Source: Gammaproteobacteria bacterium
GTDB lineage: Bacteria; Pseudomonadota; Gammaproteobacteria; GCA-002705445; GCA-002716945
DNA: 48,703 bases
Reading direction: 5' to 3'
Assembly: GCA_030835925.1 (NCBI GenBank)
Contig: JAURQW010000013.1
Span: forward strand, 1 to 48,703
The first letter of the stretch is position 1. Each line of letters opens with the position of its first letter. The notes below the pieces were generated by a model that searched no databases, was not told where the DNA came from, and saw only the letters and a program-made list of their open reading frames with translations. This document shows, piece by piece, positions 27,845 through 35,885 of this stretch. The translations under genes and the position numbers were made by a program.

Positions 27845-28335
27845 CACCAATAATATCAATAATTGTAGCAATGGATAAAAATAATTTAATTGGTAAAAAA
27901 GACAGAATACCATGGCATATCCCAAGCGAATTAAAGAGATTTAGAGAATTAACAATGGGAAAGCCAATTATAATGGGCAGGAAGACCCATGAGTCTATAG
28001 GAAAAATTTTAGATGGAAGAGATAATATCGTCTTAACCACAAATAAAAAGTATACTCATGATGGTATTATTATTTATCATGATCTGCGAAGTATATTTCA
28101 AGATTATTCTAGTCACGAAGAACTATTTATCATAGGTGGATCTGAAATCTATCAGCTTGCTTTTCCTTTTGCTAAGAAATTATATATTACATATGTTCAA
28201 GGGGAGTTTAATGGGGACACATGGTTTCCTGAGTTTAGTTTAGATAACTGGTCAATAATATATGATCAGAGTTTTGAATGTTCAAAAAGTAATATTAGAT
28301 ATTCAGCAAAAATTTATAATAAGATTAATGAATGA
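27841..28335 (+). CDS. folA: Dihydrofolate reductase
   Basis: Reduces dihydrofolate with NADPH. 164 residues. [24 protein letters not shown] holds the substrate site; the acidic catalytic residue is Glu30 where E. coli has Asp27, as in vertebrate enzymes and some bacteria. The NADPH motif is [12 protein letters not shown] and the late strand is IIGGSEIY. The last 11 bases overlap the end of apaG on the opposite strand. Confidence 0.96.
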   Translation: MTPIISIIVAMDKNNLIGKKDRIPWHIPSELKRFRELTMGKPIIMGRKTHESIGKILDGRDNIVLTTNKKYTHDGIIIYHDLRSIFQDYSSHEELFIIGGSEIYQLAFPFAKKLYITYVQGEFNGDTWFPEFSLDNWSIIYDQSFECSKSNIRYSAKIYNKINE

Positions 28336-28702
28336 CTCTTGGAATTGTTAAAACAAATTCTGGTATCTCAGCATCAAAATATTTTTCAGAATCATTGATC
28401 ATTTGATATGTACCTTTCATGGTTCCTAATGACGTTTCCAATACTGTTCCACTGGTATACTGATACTCATCACCTGGGTTGATGTAAGGTTGATCCCCTA
28501 CTACGCCTTCACCTTTAACATTTTGGACTTTACCATTAGCATCTTCTATTATCCAGTGTCTAGATAGAAGCTTAGCTCCCATATCACCTTTATTTTTTAT
28601 AGAGACCGTATACAGAAAATAAAATTTATTGTTATCAGGATCAGATTCCTGTTGCAAGTAGCTTGTATCTATTGATATTGAGATATTATTATTCTTAGAC
28701 AT
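28325..28702 (-). CDS. apaG: ApaG protein
   Basis: A 125-residue fibronectin-III/immunoglobulin-like fold protein. Family signatures are FLYTVSIKNKGD, LLSRHWIIEDANG, VKGEGVVGDQP and the C-terminal GTMKGTYQMI. Function is not settled: it is linked to Co2+ resistance/Mg2+ homeostasis in Salmonella and binds pyrophosphate in vitro. In many genomes it neighbours ksgA and apaH; here it stands alone against folA. Confidence 0.94.
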   Translation of the reverse strand: MSKNNNISISIDTSYLQQESDPDNNKFYFLYTVSIKNKGDMGAKLLSRHWIIEDANGKVQNVKGEGVVGDQPYINPGDEYQYTSGTVLETSLGTMKGTYQMINDSEKYFDAEIPEFVLTIPRVIH

Positions 28703-28797
28703 ATTTTGATCATTACCTATTTGTGCTAGCTATTTACTGTTAAAATAGAATATACATTAATTTTAGACAGATTGAATCAAATTTAAAAGTAAAAAAT

Positions 28798-29133
28798 ATG
28801 AATATTGAAGATTTAGCTATATACAAAAAATTCTTGAGTAAGTTTACTGATAATAAAAAAAAAGCTCTTGAGGGACTAGAAACCATTAAAGAGATACTAA
28901 ATACAGAATCCAGAGAAACATCAGAGATGTTGGAGATTTACAGAAAATATATGGCTGGGGAAGAACTTGACAAAGATGCCATTAATAAGGCAAACAATCA
29001 ATTTGCAGATTTGATCAAGAATGCTGGCTTACTTGGTGTATTTGTATTGCCAGGTGGGCTAGTTGCAATAGCCTTCTTAGTGAAGCTAGGGAAAAAATTC
29101 GGAATTGACATTCTGCCAAAGAGATTCAAGTAA
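28798..29133 (+). CDS. Small LETM1-like protein
   Basis: A 111-residue protein: a charged helical N-terminal half (IKEILNTESRETSEMLEIYRK is typical in feel) and a hydrophobic C-terminal helix LLGVFVLPGGLVAIAFLVKL followed by GKKFGIDILPKRFK. The pattern of a Pro-containing hydrophobic helix, then LGK..GI.ILP, resembles the end of LETM1 domains, which in mitochondria affect ion exchange. Probably membrane anchored by one helix. Similarity is short and function is unknown. It sits alone between divergent apaG and a convergent membrane protein. Confidence 0.65.
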   Translation: MNIEDLAIYKKFLSKFTDNKKKALEGLETIKEILNTESRETSEMLEIYRKYMAGEELDKDAINKANNQFADLIKNAGLLGVFVLPGGLVAIAFLVKLGKKFGIDILPKRFK

Positions 29134-29137
29134 TAAC

Positions 29138-29575
29138 TTAAATATTTCCGCCTTTTTTCTGTATCCTTAGTCCTAAAATAAGGGAAGGTAGCAAGAATAT
29201 GGCGAATAAAAGCACAAACTGATGAAACCTATTAAGGTCCAGAACATTCAATAAGCCAGCAGCTATTAAATTAATCCATATATAAAAAAAGATCAAAAAT
29301 CTATCAGGATTCTTTACCCAGGTCATATGTTGTAACATCAGCGTAGTAGGTAATTTACCGTGTAAACCATATAAAATAAGAATGATTAAAAGTGAGATGA
29401 TTGTGCTTATTACTATGGATGCAGCTAGTAAACTTGATAAACCAAGCATCACAAGCGTATTGTTGATCATCAAAAGGTAATCTTCCGTCCATAACCAAAC
29501 AAGCAGTGCTGTCAAAACACCATAAGTAAACGCTCTTACACCTTCCGGACTAATAGACTTCCAAGGATCACCCAT
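29138..29575 (-). CDS. Hypothetical four-helix membrane protein
   Basis: A 145-residue protein I do not recognise. It has about four hydrophobic segments (roughly 17-36, 40-70, 90-112 and 118-136), a short cytosolic-looking loop HGKLPTTLMLQHMTWVKNPDR, and a basic C-terminal end. The ATG at 29575 has a good ribosome site (GAGGAGAT) on the minus strand, supporting a real gene. Convergent with the LETM1-like gene, with four bases between stops, and divergent from gmk. Confidence 0.75.
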   Translation of the reverse strand: MGDPWKSISPEGVRAFTYGVLTALLVWLWTEDYLLMINNTLVMLGLSSLLAASIVISTIISLLIILILYGLHGKLPTTLMLQHMTWVKNPDRFLIFFYIWINLIAAGLLNVLDLNRFHQFVLLFAIFLLPSLILGLRIQKKGGNI

Positions 29576-29651
29576 AATATTATCTCCTCATATTATTATC
29601 TTTGTATTATAATTCAATTTTATCACTATGGATAATTATTAATTATTTATT

Positions 29652-30266
29652 ATGTCTACTATCTACATCATAAGCGCACCCTCGGGTGCAGGTAAAACTA
29701 GTTTAGTAAAGGGGCTCTGCAATTCTCTTACATTTATAAAGCCATCTGTATCTTATACCACAAGAAAAGTAAGGGAATCTGAAGTTGATGGAAAGGATTA
29801 CTTTTTTGTAAGCAGAGAAAATTTTGAAGAAAAAATTAGCAATAATGATTTTCTCGAGTACCAAGACGTATATGGAAATATGTATGGATCTACATTGGAG
29901 TCAGTCAATACAATAACATCCCATGGTTCGGATGTAGTCTTGGAAATCGACTATAAAGGGATGCTAGCTGTTAAACGAGAACTACCTCATGCAATATCTG
30001 TATATATCACTCCTCCTAGCATAGAAACCCTTAAAGAGAGATTATTGAAACGAGGAGAAGATACCGAGGAAGTAATTAACAAAAGGATGGCATCCTCCTC
30101 ACATGAGATGACATATGCTAAATATGCAGATTATACGGTTATCAATGATAATTATGATGATGCTCTTAATCTATTGAAGGGAATCATTTTATTAAATCGA
30201 ATTAATCATAGGCAATTAAGTAGCTGGGCTAATTATCTCAATAAAATCAACAACCGCATTGTTTAA
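29652..30266 (+). CDS. gmk: Guanylate kinase
   Basis: Phosphorylates GMP to GDP with ATP. 204 residues. P-loop SAPSGAGKTSL (8-18), GMP-binding SYTTRKVRESEVDGKDYFFV and the lid LLKRGEDTEEVINKRM. First of the conserved gmk-rpoZ-spoT set, which links guanine nucleotide supply to (p)ppGpp metabolism. Confidence 0.97.
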   Translation: MSTIYIISAPSGAGKTSLVKGLCNSLTFIKPSVSYTTRKVRESEVDGKDYFFVSRENFEEKISNNDFLEYQDVYGNMYGSTLESVNTITSHGSDVVLEIDYKGMLAVKRELPHAISVYITPPSIETLKERLLKRGEDTEEVINKRMASSSHEMTYAKYADYTVINDNYDDALNLLKGIILLNRINHRQLSSWANYLNKINNRIV

Positions 30267-30310
30267 AAAGTTTTATCTGATACAATGATTTGATCATATA
30301 AGGAACAAAA

Positions 30311-30745
30311 ATGGCTAGAATTACAATTGAAGACTGCTTGGAACAACTTGATAACGCATTTGATATATGTGCTCTTGCAGGTAAAAGAGCTAAAGATTTA
30401 GCTTCAGGAGCTGATCCACTTGTTGAATCAAAAGATAAACCTACAGTTATCGCACTAAGAGAAATCTCCGCTGGCAAGATTGGTATGGACTATTTTGAGA
30501 TCAGCAATAAAGAGAAAATTGAAAGTCAACTATTTGGTGATGGCATTAGCGAAGAAGAGGTAATCACAGAGTTATCTCAACAACTTGAAGAAATGCCTTC
30601 TACTGAATCACTTGCATCTTCAAGCAATCAACAAGATATCTCAAATGATAATACATTAGATGCTAGTCCTGCTATTAATGATGATGTTAAGCTAAATGAT
30701 GATGTTGATGAGGCTGGCGCATCTAAAGATAAAGTTATCGAATAA
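30311..30745 (+). CDS. rpoZ: RNA polymerase omega subunit with acidic tail
   Basis: Small RNA polymerase subunit that helps assemble beta-prime. ARITIEDCLEQLDNAFDICALAGKRAKDL and KPTVIALREISAGKI are the family core, complete by about residue 60. At 144 residues it is about 50 longer than E. coli RpoZ (91); the extra C-terminal part is rich in Asp, Glu, Asn and Ser and looks disordered. Low-complexity tails of this kind occur in other gammaproteobacteria; a role is not known. Ribosome site AAGGA a few bases before the ATG. Confidence 0.94.
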   Translation: MARITIEDCLEQLDNAFDICALAGKRAKDLASGADPLVESKDKPTVIALREISAGKIGMDYFEISNKEKIESQLFGDGISEEEVITELSQQLEEMPSTESLASSSNQQDISNDNTLDASPAINDDVKLNDDVDEAGASKDKVIE

Positions 30746-30763
30746 TCAACACCATTATTACTA

Positions 30764-32926
30764 ATGGACAAAACAAGCATAATAAAGAATTCTCGAGAAT
30801 TTAACATATCGAGTAAGAAGTATTTAGATTTTAAAAAAAAAATTAGTAAATACTTGAACCCCTATCAAGTAAAAAAAATTGAAAAGTCTTTCAATCTAGC
30901 TTGCGATGCTCACAAAGGACAAGTTAGAAAATCTGGAGAAGCATATATACACCACCCTCTATCGGCTGCATCTCTTCTTGCAGACTTTCAATTAGATCAT
31001 GAGTCTATCATGGCGGCTATATTACATGATGTGATTGAAGATACTGAAATAGGAAAAGAAAATTTAAAAAAAAGTTTCGGTGTTAAAGTTGCTGAACTTG
31101 TTGATGGGGTAAGCAAGCTTGACAAATTATCTTTCTCTACTAAGGAGGAAGCAGATGCAGCTAACCTGAGAAAAATGATATTGGCGATGAGTCAGGACAT
31201 AAGGGTGATATTAATTAAACTTGCAGATAGGAAGCATAACTTAGAGACGATAGATGCATTAGATAGCAAAAAAAGAAAAAAAATTGGTAAAGAAACATTG
31301 GAGATATTCGCTCCAATTGCCTTACGTTTAGGCATTCACTCATTGAATAAAGAATTAGAAGATCTAGCATTTGAAACTGTCTATCCATTTAGATATGCAA
31401 CCCTGCGCAGCATGATTCAAAAATCCAGAGGCAACAGAAAAGAACTGATGGAAAAGATTAAAAATCTAATTGAAAAAAAATTACAAGATGAAGGTTTAAA
31501 TACAAGTGTTGTCGCAAGGGAGAAGCATGTATATGGTTTGTATAAAAAAATGAAACTGAAAGAATTTAAATTTTCTCAAATTAATGATCTTTTTGGAGTT
31601 AGAGTGATTTCTAATACAGTAGATGATTGCTATAGATCTCTCGGTATAATTCATAACCTATATACTCCTGTCCCTGGTCGCTTCAAAGATTACATAGCAA
31701 TCCCAAAGTCAAATGGGTATCAATCATTACATACCTCTATAATTGGTCCACATGGATTACCTATAGAGATTCAAATTAGGACAAAAGATATGAATATTCT
31801 TGCAGAGTCTGGTATTGCGTCACATTGGTTTTATAAATCTAAAAATATCCCATCACTAAAAAATTATACGAAGGAACAACAATGGATCACCAATTTATTA
31901 AGTATACAAAAAGATTCAGGTAATCCTAAAGAATATTTGAAAAGTATAAAAGCTGATTTACATCCTGGTAAGGTTTATGTCTTTACCCCTAAGGGCAATA
32001 TCTTAGATTTACCAAAAAGATCAACAATAATAGATTATGCATATGCAGTTCATACCGACCTAGGTAATAACTACGCATCTTCTAAAGTTGATGATTTACC
32101 AGCATCACCTAGCACTATATTAAAAAATGGGCAAAGAGTTGAAATACTAGTTAATAAAAAATTTATACCTGACCCAGGCTGGTTGAATTTTGTTGTAACA
32201 GAAAAAGCCAGACATTCTATAAGAGCCTATTTGAAGTCGATTAAGAAGATCGATGCAATAGCATTAGGCAAAAAACTATTAGACTACTCATTAAAAGACT
32301 TCGATATACAACTAAATGACATACCCAAGAAAACCTTGAATATTGTGTTGCAAGAATATTCATGTGAGACAATTGATGACCTTTATGCTGAGATAGGCCT
32401 AGGGAATAGTATAGCAAAATTGGTGGCAATGAGAATCGCTCCTACCGATATGCCATTAAAAGAAAATAGTGCATCTAATACTGACATACAAATTAGAGGG
32501 ACCGAAGGCTTAGTTGTATCATATGCTAAATGTTGTTATCCCATACCTGGCGATCCAATACTTGGTCATATCAGCCAAGAAAAAGGAGTTGTAGTGCATA
32601 GACAAAAATGTAGGAGCTTAAATCATATGAAAAAATCTAGTGATGAGACTCTAGATTTGTCATGGGCAGATAATGTTGATGATACTTTTAGCGCATCAAT
32701 TAAGGTTGAAGTTGAGAATGTTAGAGGTGTGTTAGCAATGATTTCCGCACAAATTGCCCAAAATGACTTTAATATAGAAAGTGTAACTTATGACGATACA
32801 AAGACGACAGGGCATAATATAATGGTATTTGTGATATCAATTAATGGAGTTAAAGAATTAAATAAACTAATTAAAAAACTTAAGAAAAATAGTAATATTT
32901 TAAATGTAGAAAGGAAAAGAAGTTAA
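30764..32926 (+). CDS. spoT: Bifunctional (p)ppGpp synthetase/hydrolase
   Basis: RelA/SpoT homologue of 720 residues. Hydrolase HD domain: His63-His64 (YIHHPLSAA) and His88-Asp89 (ILHDVIEDTEI), so degradation should be active. Synthetase domain: RVIS.TVDDCYRSLG, GRFKDYIAIPKSNGYQSLH and IEIQIRTKDM. Then TGS (VYVFTPKGNILDLP, near 405) and a C-terminal ACT domain (from about 645). Synthetase residues look intact, so this may be a full bifunctional enzyme; whether a separate RelA exists is not visible. Downstream ubiE begins two bases after the stop, where enterics have trmH. Confidence 0.96.
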   Translation: MDKTSIIKNSREFNISSKKYLDFKKKISKYLNPYQVKKIEKSFNLACDAHKGQVRKSGEAYIHHPLSAASLLADFQLDHESIMAAILHDVIEDTEIGKENLKKSFGVKVAELVDGVSKLDKLSFSTKEEADAANLRKMILAMSQDIRVILIKLADRKHNLETIDALDSKKRKKIGKETLEIFAPIALRLGIHSLNKELEDLAFETVYPFRYATLRSMIQKSRGNRKELMEKIKNLIEKKLQDEGLNTSVVAREKHVYGLYKKMKLKEFKFSQINDLFGVRVISNTVDDCYRSLGIIHNLYTPVPGRFKDYIAIPKSNGYQSLHTSIIGPHGLPIEIQIRTKDMNILAESGIASHWFYKSKNIPSLKNYTKEQQWITNLLSIQKDSGNPKEYLKSIKADLHPGKVYVFTPKGNILDLPKRSTIIDYAYAVHTDLGNNYASSKVDDLPASPSTILKNGQRVEILVNKKFIPDPGWLNFVVTEKARHSIRAYLKSIKKIDAIALGKKLLDYSLKDFDIQLNDIPKKTLNIVLQEYSCETIDDLYAEIGLGNSIAKLVAMRIAPTDMPLKENSASNTDIQIRGTEGLVVSYAKCCYPIPGDPILGHISQEKGVVVHRQKCRSLNHMKKSSDETLDLSWADNVDDTFSASIKVEVENVRGVLAMISAQIAQNDFNIESVTYDDTKTTGHNIMVFVISINGVKELNKLIKKLKKNSNILNVERKRS

Positions 32927-32927
32927 A

Positions 32928-33668
32928 ATGGATAATAAAGTAAATTTTGGATCAAAAAAGGTTGATATAAAAGAAAAGCCTAAATTAGTGTCTGGCATAT
33001 TTAGTTCGGTTTCAAATAAGTATGATTTAATGAATGATGCTATGTCTCTTGGCTTACATAGAGCCTGGAAAGAAAAAATGTATATGGTTTCAAAAGCACA
33101 AGATAATGAAGAGATTCTTGATATTGCAACAGGCACCGGAGATATTGCCCTAAAATTTTTAAAAAAAAGAGATAATATAAAATTAACCTGTTTAGATGAA
33201 AATAGTGAAATGCTTCAATTATGTAAAGATAGGTTAATAGATAATGGCTTTATTGAAAACATAAAATTTAATAACAGCTCTATAGAAAAAGCTGAGCTTA
33301 ATAAAGATAAATATTCACTAGCGACGATAGCTTTTGGATTCAGGAATTTTACAGATCATAAGAATGCATTAAAAAATATATATGAATCAATTACTCCTGG
33401 TGGACGTTTAGTGATTATGGAATTTACTACTCCTGCAAATAATGTATTAAAAAATATTTTTGAAAAGTATACTCATTTAGTAATACCAAAAATAGGCAAG
33501 CTTCTAGCTAATGATTATGATAGTTATAAATATTTAGCCGAATCTATAACATCATTTTTTAGCCCATCGGAAGTAAGTGATATGCTAGAGAATGCTGGAT
33601 TTGAAAGTGTCCGATATGAATACCTTCCTGGCAACATGGTTACGATACATGTAGGTTATAAATGTTGA
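32928..33668 (+). CDS. ubiE: Ubiquinone/menaquinone C-methyltransferase UbiE
   Basis: SAM-dependent C2 methylation of the benzoquinone ring. 246 residues. VSNKYDLMNDAMSLGLHRAWK and the SAM motif LDIATGTGDIAL are diagnostic, with FGFRNFTD and GGRLVIMEFTTP following. Since no men genes are seen, ubiquinone is the likely product. First of the ubiE-ubiJ-ubiB operon, overlapping ubiJ by seven bases. Confidence 0.97.
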   Translation: MDNKVNFGSKKVDIKEKPKLVSGIFSSVSNKYDLMNDAMSLGLHRAWKEKMYMVSKAQDNEEILDIATGTGDIALKFLKKRDNIKLTCLDENSEMLQLCKDRLIDNGFIENIKFNNSSIEKAELNKDKYSLATIAFGFRNFTDHKNALKNIYESITPGGRLVIMEFTTPANNVLKNIFEKYTHLVIPKIGKLLANDYDSYKYLAESITSFFSPSEVSDMLENAGFESVRYEYLPGNMVTIHVGYKC

Positions 33669-34252
33669 AGAATAAATCGTCAGCAATTAAATATATTAAT
33701 AAAGTATTGCAGAGTGATGTGTTTAATAAATCTATACCTGATAATTTCTTATCAGAGATAAACAATAAAAAAATTAAAATTAATTTGAAAGATATTAACT
33801 ATTCTACAATATTACATATATCTGATAACACTATAATCATATTAGATGAAGAAGGGAATTTTGATGTAGAGTTAATTACAACGCCAGCAACCTTAGCCTT
33901 ATTTATTTTATCAAAAGGCTCTGATAAATTTTCAAGCAAAATCATAATAAATGGTGACATTGATACAGCAAATAAATTTAATAACTTTTTGAGTAGTTCA
34001 GAGAAGATAAAAGAAATATTAATACACCTGATAGGAAAAGAAAAAACAAAAGATATTGAAAAGGGAATTAAAAGCATTACTGTATTTTTTAACGATATCT
34101 TCTCCTCATCAACCTCTGATTTAGTTGACTTTTTAACTGATGACTTAACAGTTTTACCATCAAAGTCTGATGTAAATCAGTTTTTGGATGAAGTAGATAG
34201 CCTCAAAAGTAGAACCGATAAACTATATCAAAAATACAAAGATGTTAAATAA
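33662..34252 (+). CDS. ubiJ: Ubiquinone biosynthesis accessory factor UbiJ
   Basis: A 196-residue protein between ubiE and ubiB, the invariant place of UbiJ. N-terminal SCP2-like lipid-binding fold (KIKINLKDINYSTILHIS, VELITTPATLALFIL) and a C-terminal helical part (SDVNQFLDEVDSLKSRTDKL). It carries ubiquinone intermediates within the soluble Ubi complex, together with UbiK. The sequence is divergent and the call rests largely on position and fold pattern. Overlaps ubiB by 11 bases. Confidence 0.85.
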   Translation: MLKNKSSAIKYINKVLQSDVFNKSIPDNFLSEINNKKIKINLKDINYSTILHISDNTIIILDEEGNFDVELITTPATLALFILSKGSDKFSSKIIINGDIDTANKFNNFLSSSEKIKEILIHLIGKEKTKDIEKGIKSITVFFNDIFSSSTSDLVDFLTDDLTVLPSKSDVNQFLDEVDSLKSRTDKLYQKYKDVK

Positions 34253-35885
34253 TATTCTTAGAATCTTGCAAATCGCACGTCTTTTCATCAAGTATGATGT
34301 AGATAAAATGTTGGTTAACTGTGGCAGCGGAAGATGCAAGTTTTATTTTTATATGCTTCCTTGGAACTGGTTCAGAACAAGACGTATTGAAAATATACCT
34401 CTTAAAATTAGAATGATGTTTGAGGAGCTTGGCCCGATATTTGTGAAGTTAGGCCAAGTAATATCAACAAGGAAGGATTTGCTATCGGATGATATTGCAT
34501 TAGAGCTATCAAAGTTACAGGATAATGTTAAACCATTTCCAAAAGACATATCTATGCAGATTATTGAAAATGAACTTGGAGATAAAATATCGAATATATT
34601 TAATAATTTTACTGCTGAACCTTTGGCATCAGCTTCGATAGCCCAAGTTCACTCTGCTCAATTAAAAAACGGGAAGGATGTGATTGTAAAAGTAGTTAGA
34701 CCAGGAATCCATAAAGCTATTGAGAAGGACTTATTATTGATGAAAAGGATTGCTGAATTCTTAACATCTTTGTCTGATGATTTTAAAAGAATGCATCTGA
34801 TAGAAGTTGTTAATGATTATGAACTTCTTGTCTATGATGAAACTGATTTAATAAAAGAGTCAACAAATGCGAAAAAAATTAGAGACAATTTTAAGAATTC
34901 TAAACTAATTTATATACCGGAAATATATTGGAATTATGTAACTAGAAATATTTTAGTTATGGAGAGGACTTATGCAACGCCTATAAACGATAGAGAAGAG
35001 TTAATTAGACAAGGTATTGATTTTAAAAAGCTGGCAACTAATGCAGTAGAAAGTTTTTTCATACAAGTATTTGAACATAATTTCTTTCATGCAGATATGC
35101 ATCCAGGAAATATATTCGTTGATAAAATTGGAAATGACGTCCAGTTTGTTTTAGTTGACTTTGGAATTATGGGATCACTGAGTACATTTGATAAAAGATA
35201 TTTAGCTGAAAACTTTGTTGCTTTTTTTAATCGTGATTATGCAAAAGTCGCGAGATTGCATGTTGAGTGCGAATGGGTTCCAAAAGATACAAATATTTCT
35301 TTGCTGGAAAAAGCTATAAGAGATAACTGTGAATCTATGTTAGATAAATCCATAAAAGATGTCTCTTTGAGCGATATAATTCTTGGACTATTTGATACAG
35401 CTAGGAAATTCAAGCTAGAAGTCCAGCCTCAATTAATCCTAATGCAAAAAGCTCTGTTGTATACCGAAGGATTAGGTAGAGAGTTCCATCCTGAGTTAGA
35501 CTTATGGAAAACATCTAAACCAATTCTTGAAAAATGGATGAATAAACAAAAGGGCTTTTCTGCAGCTTTGAAGAATTTAAAAAATAATTATTCTGATATA
35601 GTTGATTTGTTGCCTGAATTACCAGGCGCTATGCGCAAAGTCATTAACTTGTTGAATAATGATCAGCTTAACTTAGATAGAAATTTAAAAAAACTAGAGC
35701 ATATTGAAAATTCAATATTTAAGAGTACAAGAAGAAATTATTGGATGTCTGCAATTTTAATATTTACATTGTTTGCTATCACTCTAACTTATCTAACAAT
35801 TAATAATATTCTTTATCAACCAATTTACTTATATATCTTATTCTTTTCTATATTGATCATTATAATGAGGCCTAGAAAAAAATAA
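34242..35885 (+). CDS. ubiB: UbiB atypical kinase/ATPase
   Basis: Membrane-bound ADCK/ABC1-family ATPase needed for ubiquinone synthesis. 547 residues. Motifs: KLGQVISTRKDLL, the Ala-rich loop ASIAQVHSAQL with the Lys of VIVKVVRP, FFHADMHPGNIFVD and the DFG-type VDFGIMG. Two C-terminal membrane helices (about 503-545) anchor it. uvrD follows with a one-base TAATG overlap. Confidence 0.97.
   Translation: MLNNILRILQIARLFIKYDVDKMLVNCGSGRCKFYFYMLPWNWFRTRRIENIPLKIRMMFEELGPIFVKLGQVISTRKDLLSDDIALELSKLQDNVKPFPKDISMQIIENELGDKISNIFNNFTAEPLASASIAQVHSAQLKNGKDVIVKVVRPGIHKAIEKDLLLMKRIAEFLTSLSDDFKRMHLIEVVNDYELLVYDETDLIKESTNAKKIRDNFKNSKLIYIPEIYWNYVTRNILVMERTYATPINDREELIRQGIDFKKLATNAVESFFIQVFEHNFFHADMHPGNIFVDKIGNDVQFVLVDFGIMGSLSTFDKRYLAENFVAFFNRDYAKVARLHVECEWVPKDTNISLLEKAIRDNCESMLDKSIKDVSLSDIILGLFDTARKFKLEVQPQLILMQKALLYTEGLGREFHPELDLWKTSKPILEKWMNKQKGFSAALKNLKNNYSDIVDLLPELPGAMRKVINLLNNDQLNLDRNLKKLEHIENSIFKSTRRNYWMSAILIFTLFAITLTYLTINNILYQPIYLYILFFSILIIIMRPRKK

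Noticed and set aside
27841-28335. Glu30 in place of Asp in dihydrofolate reductase as a defect
   Set aside because: Glu is the normal catalytic acid in many DHFRs, so it is variation and not loss.
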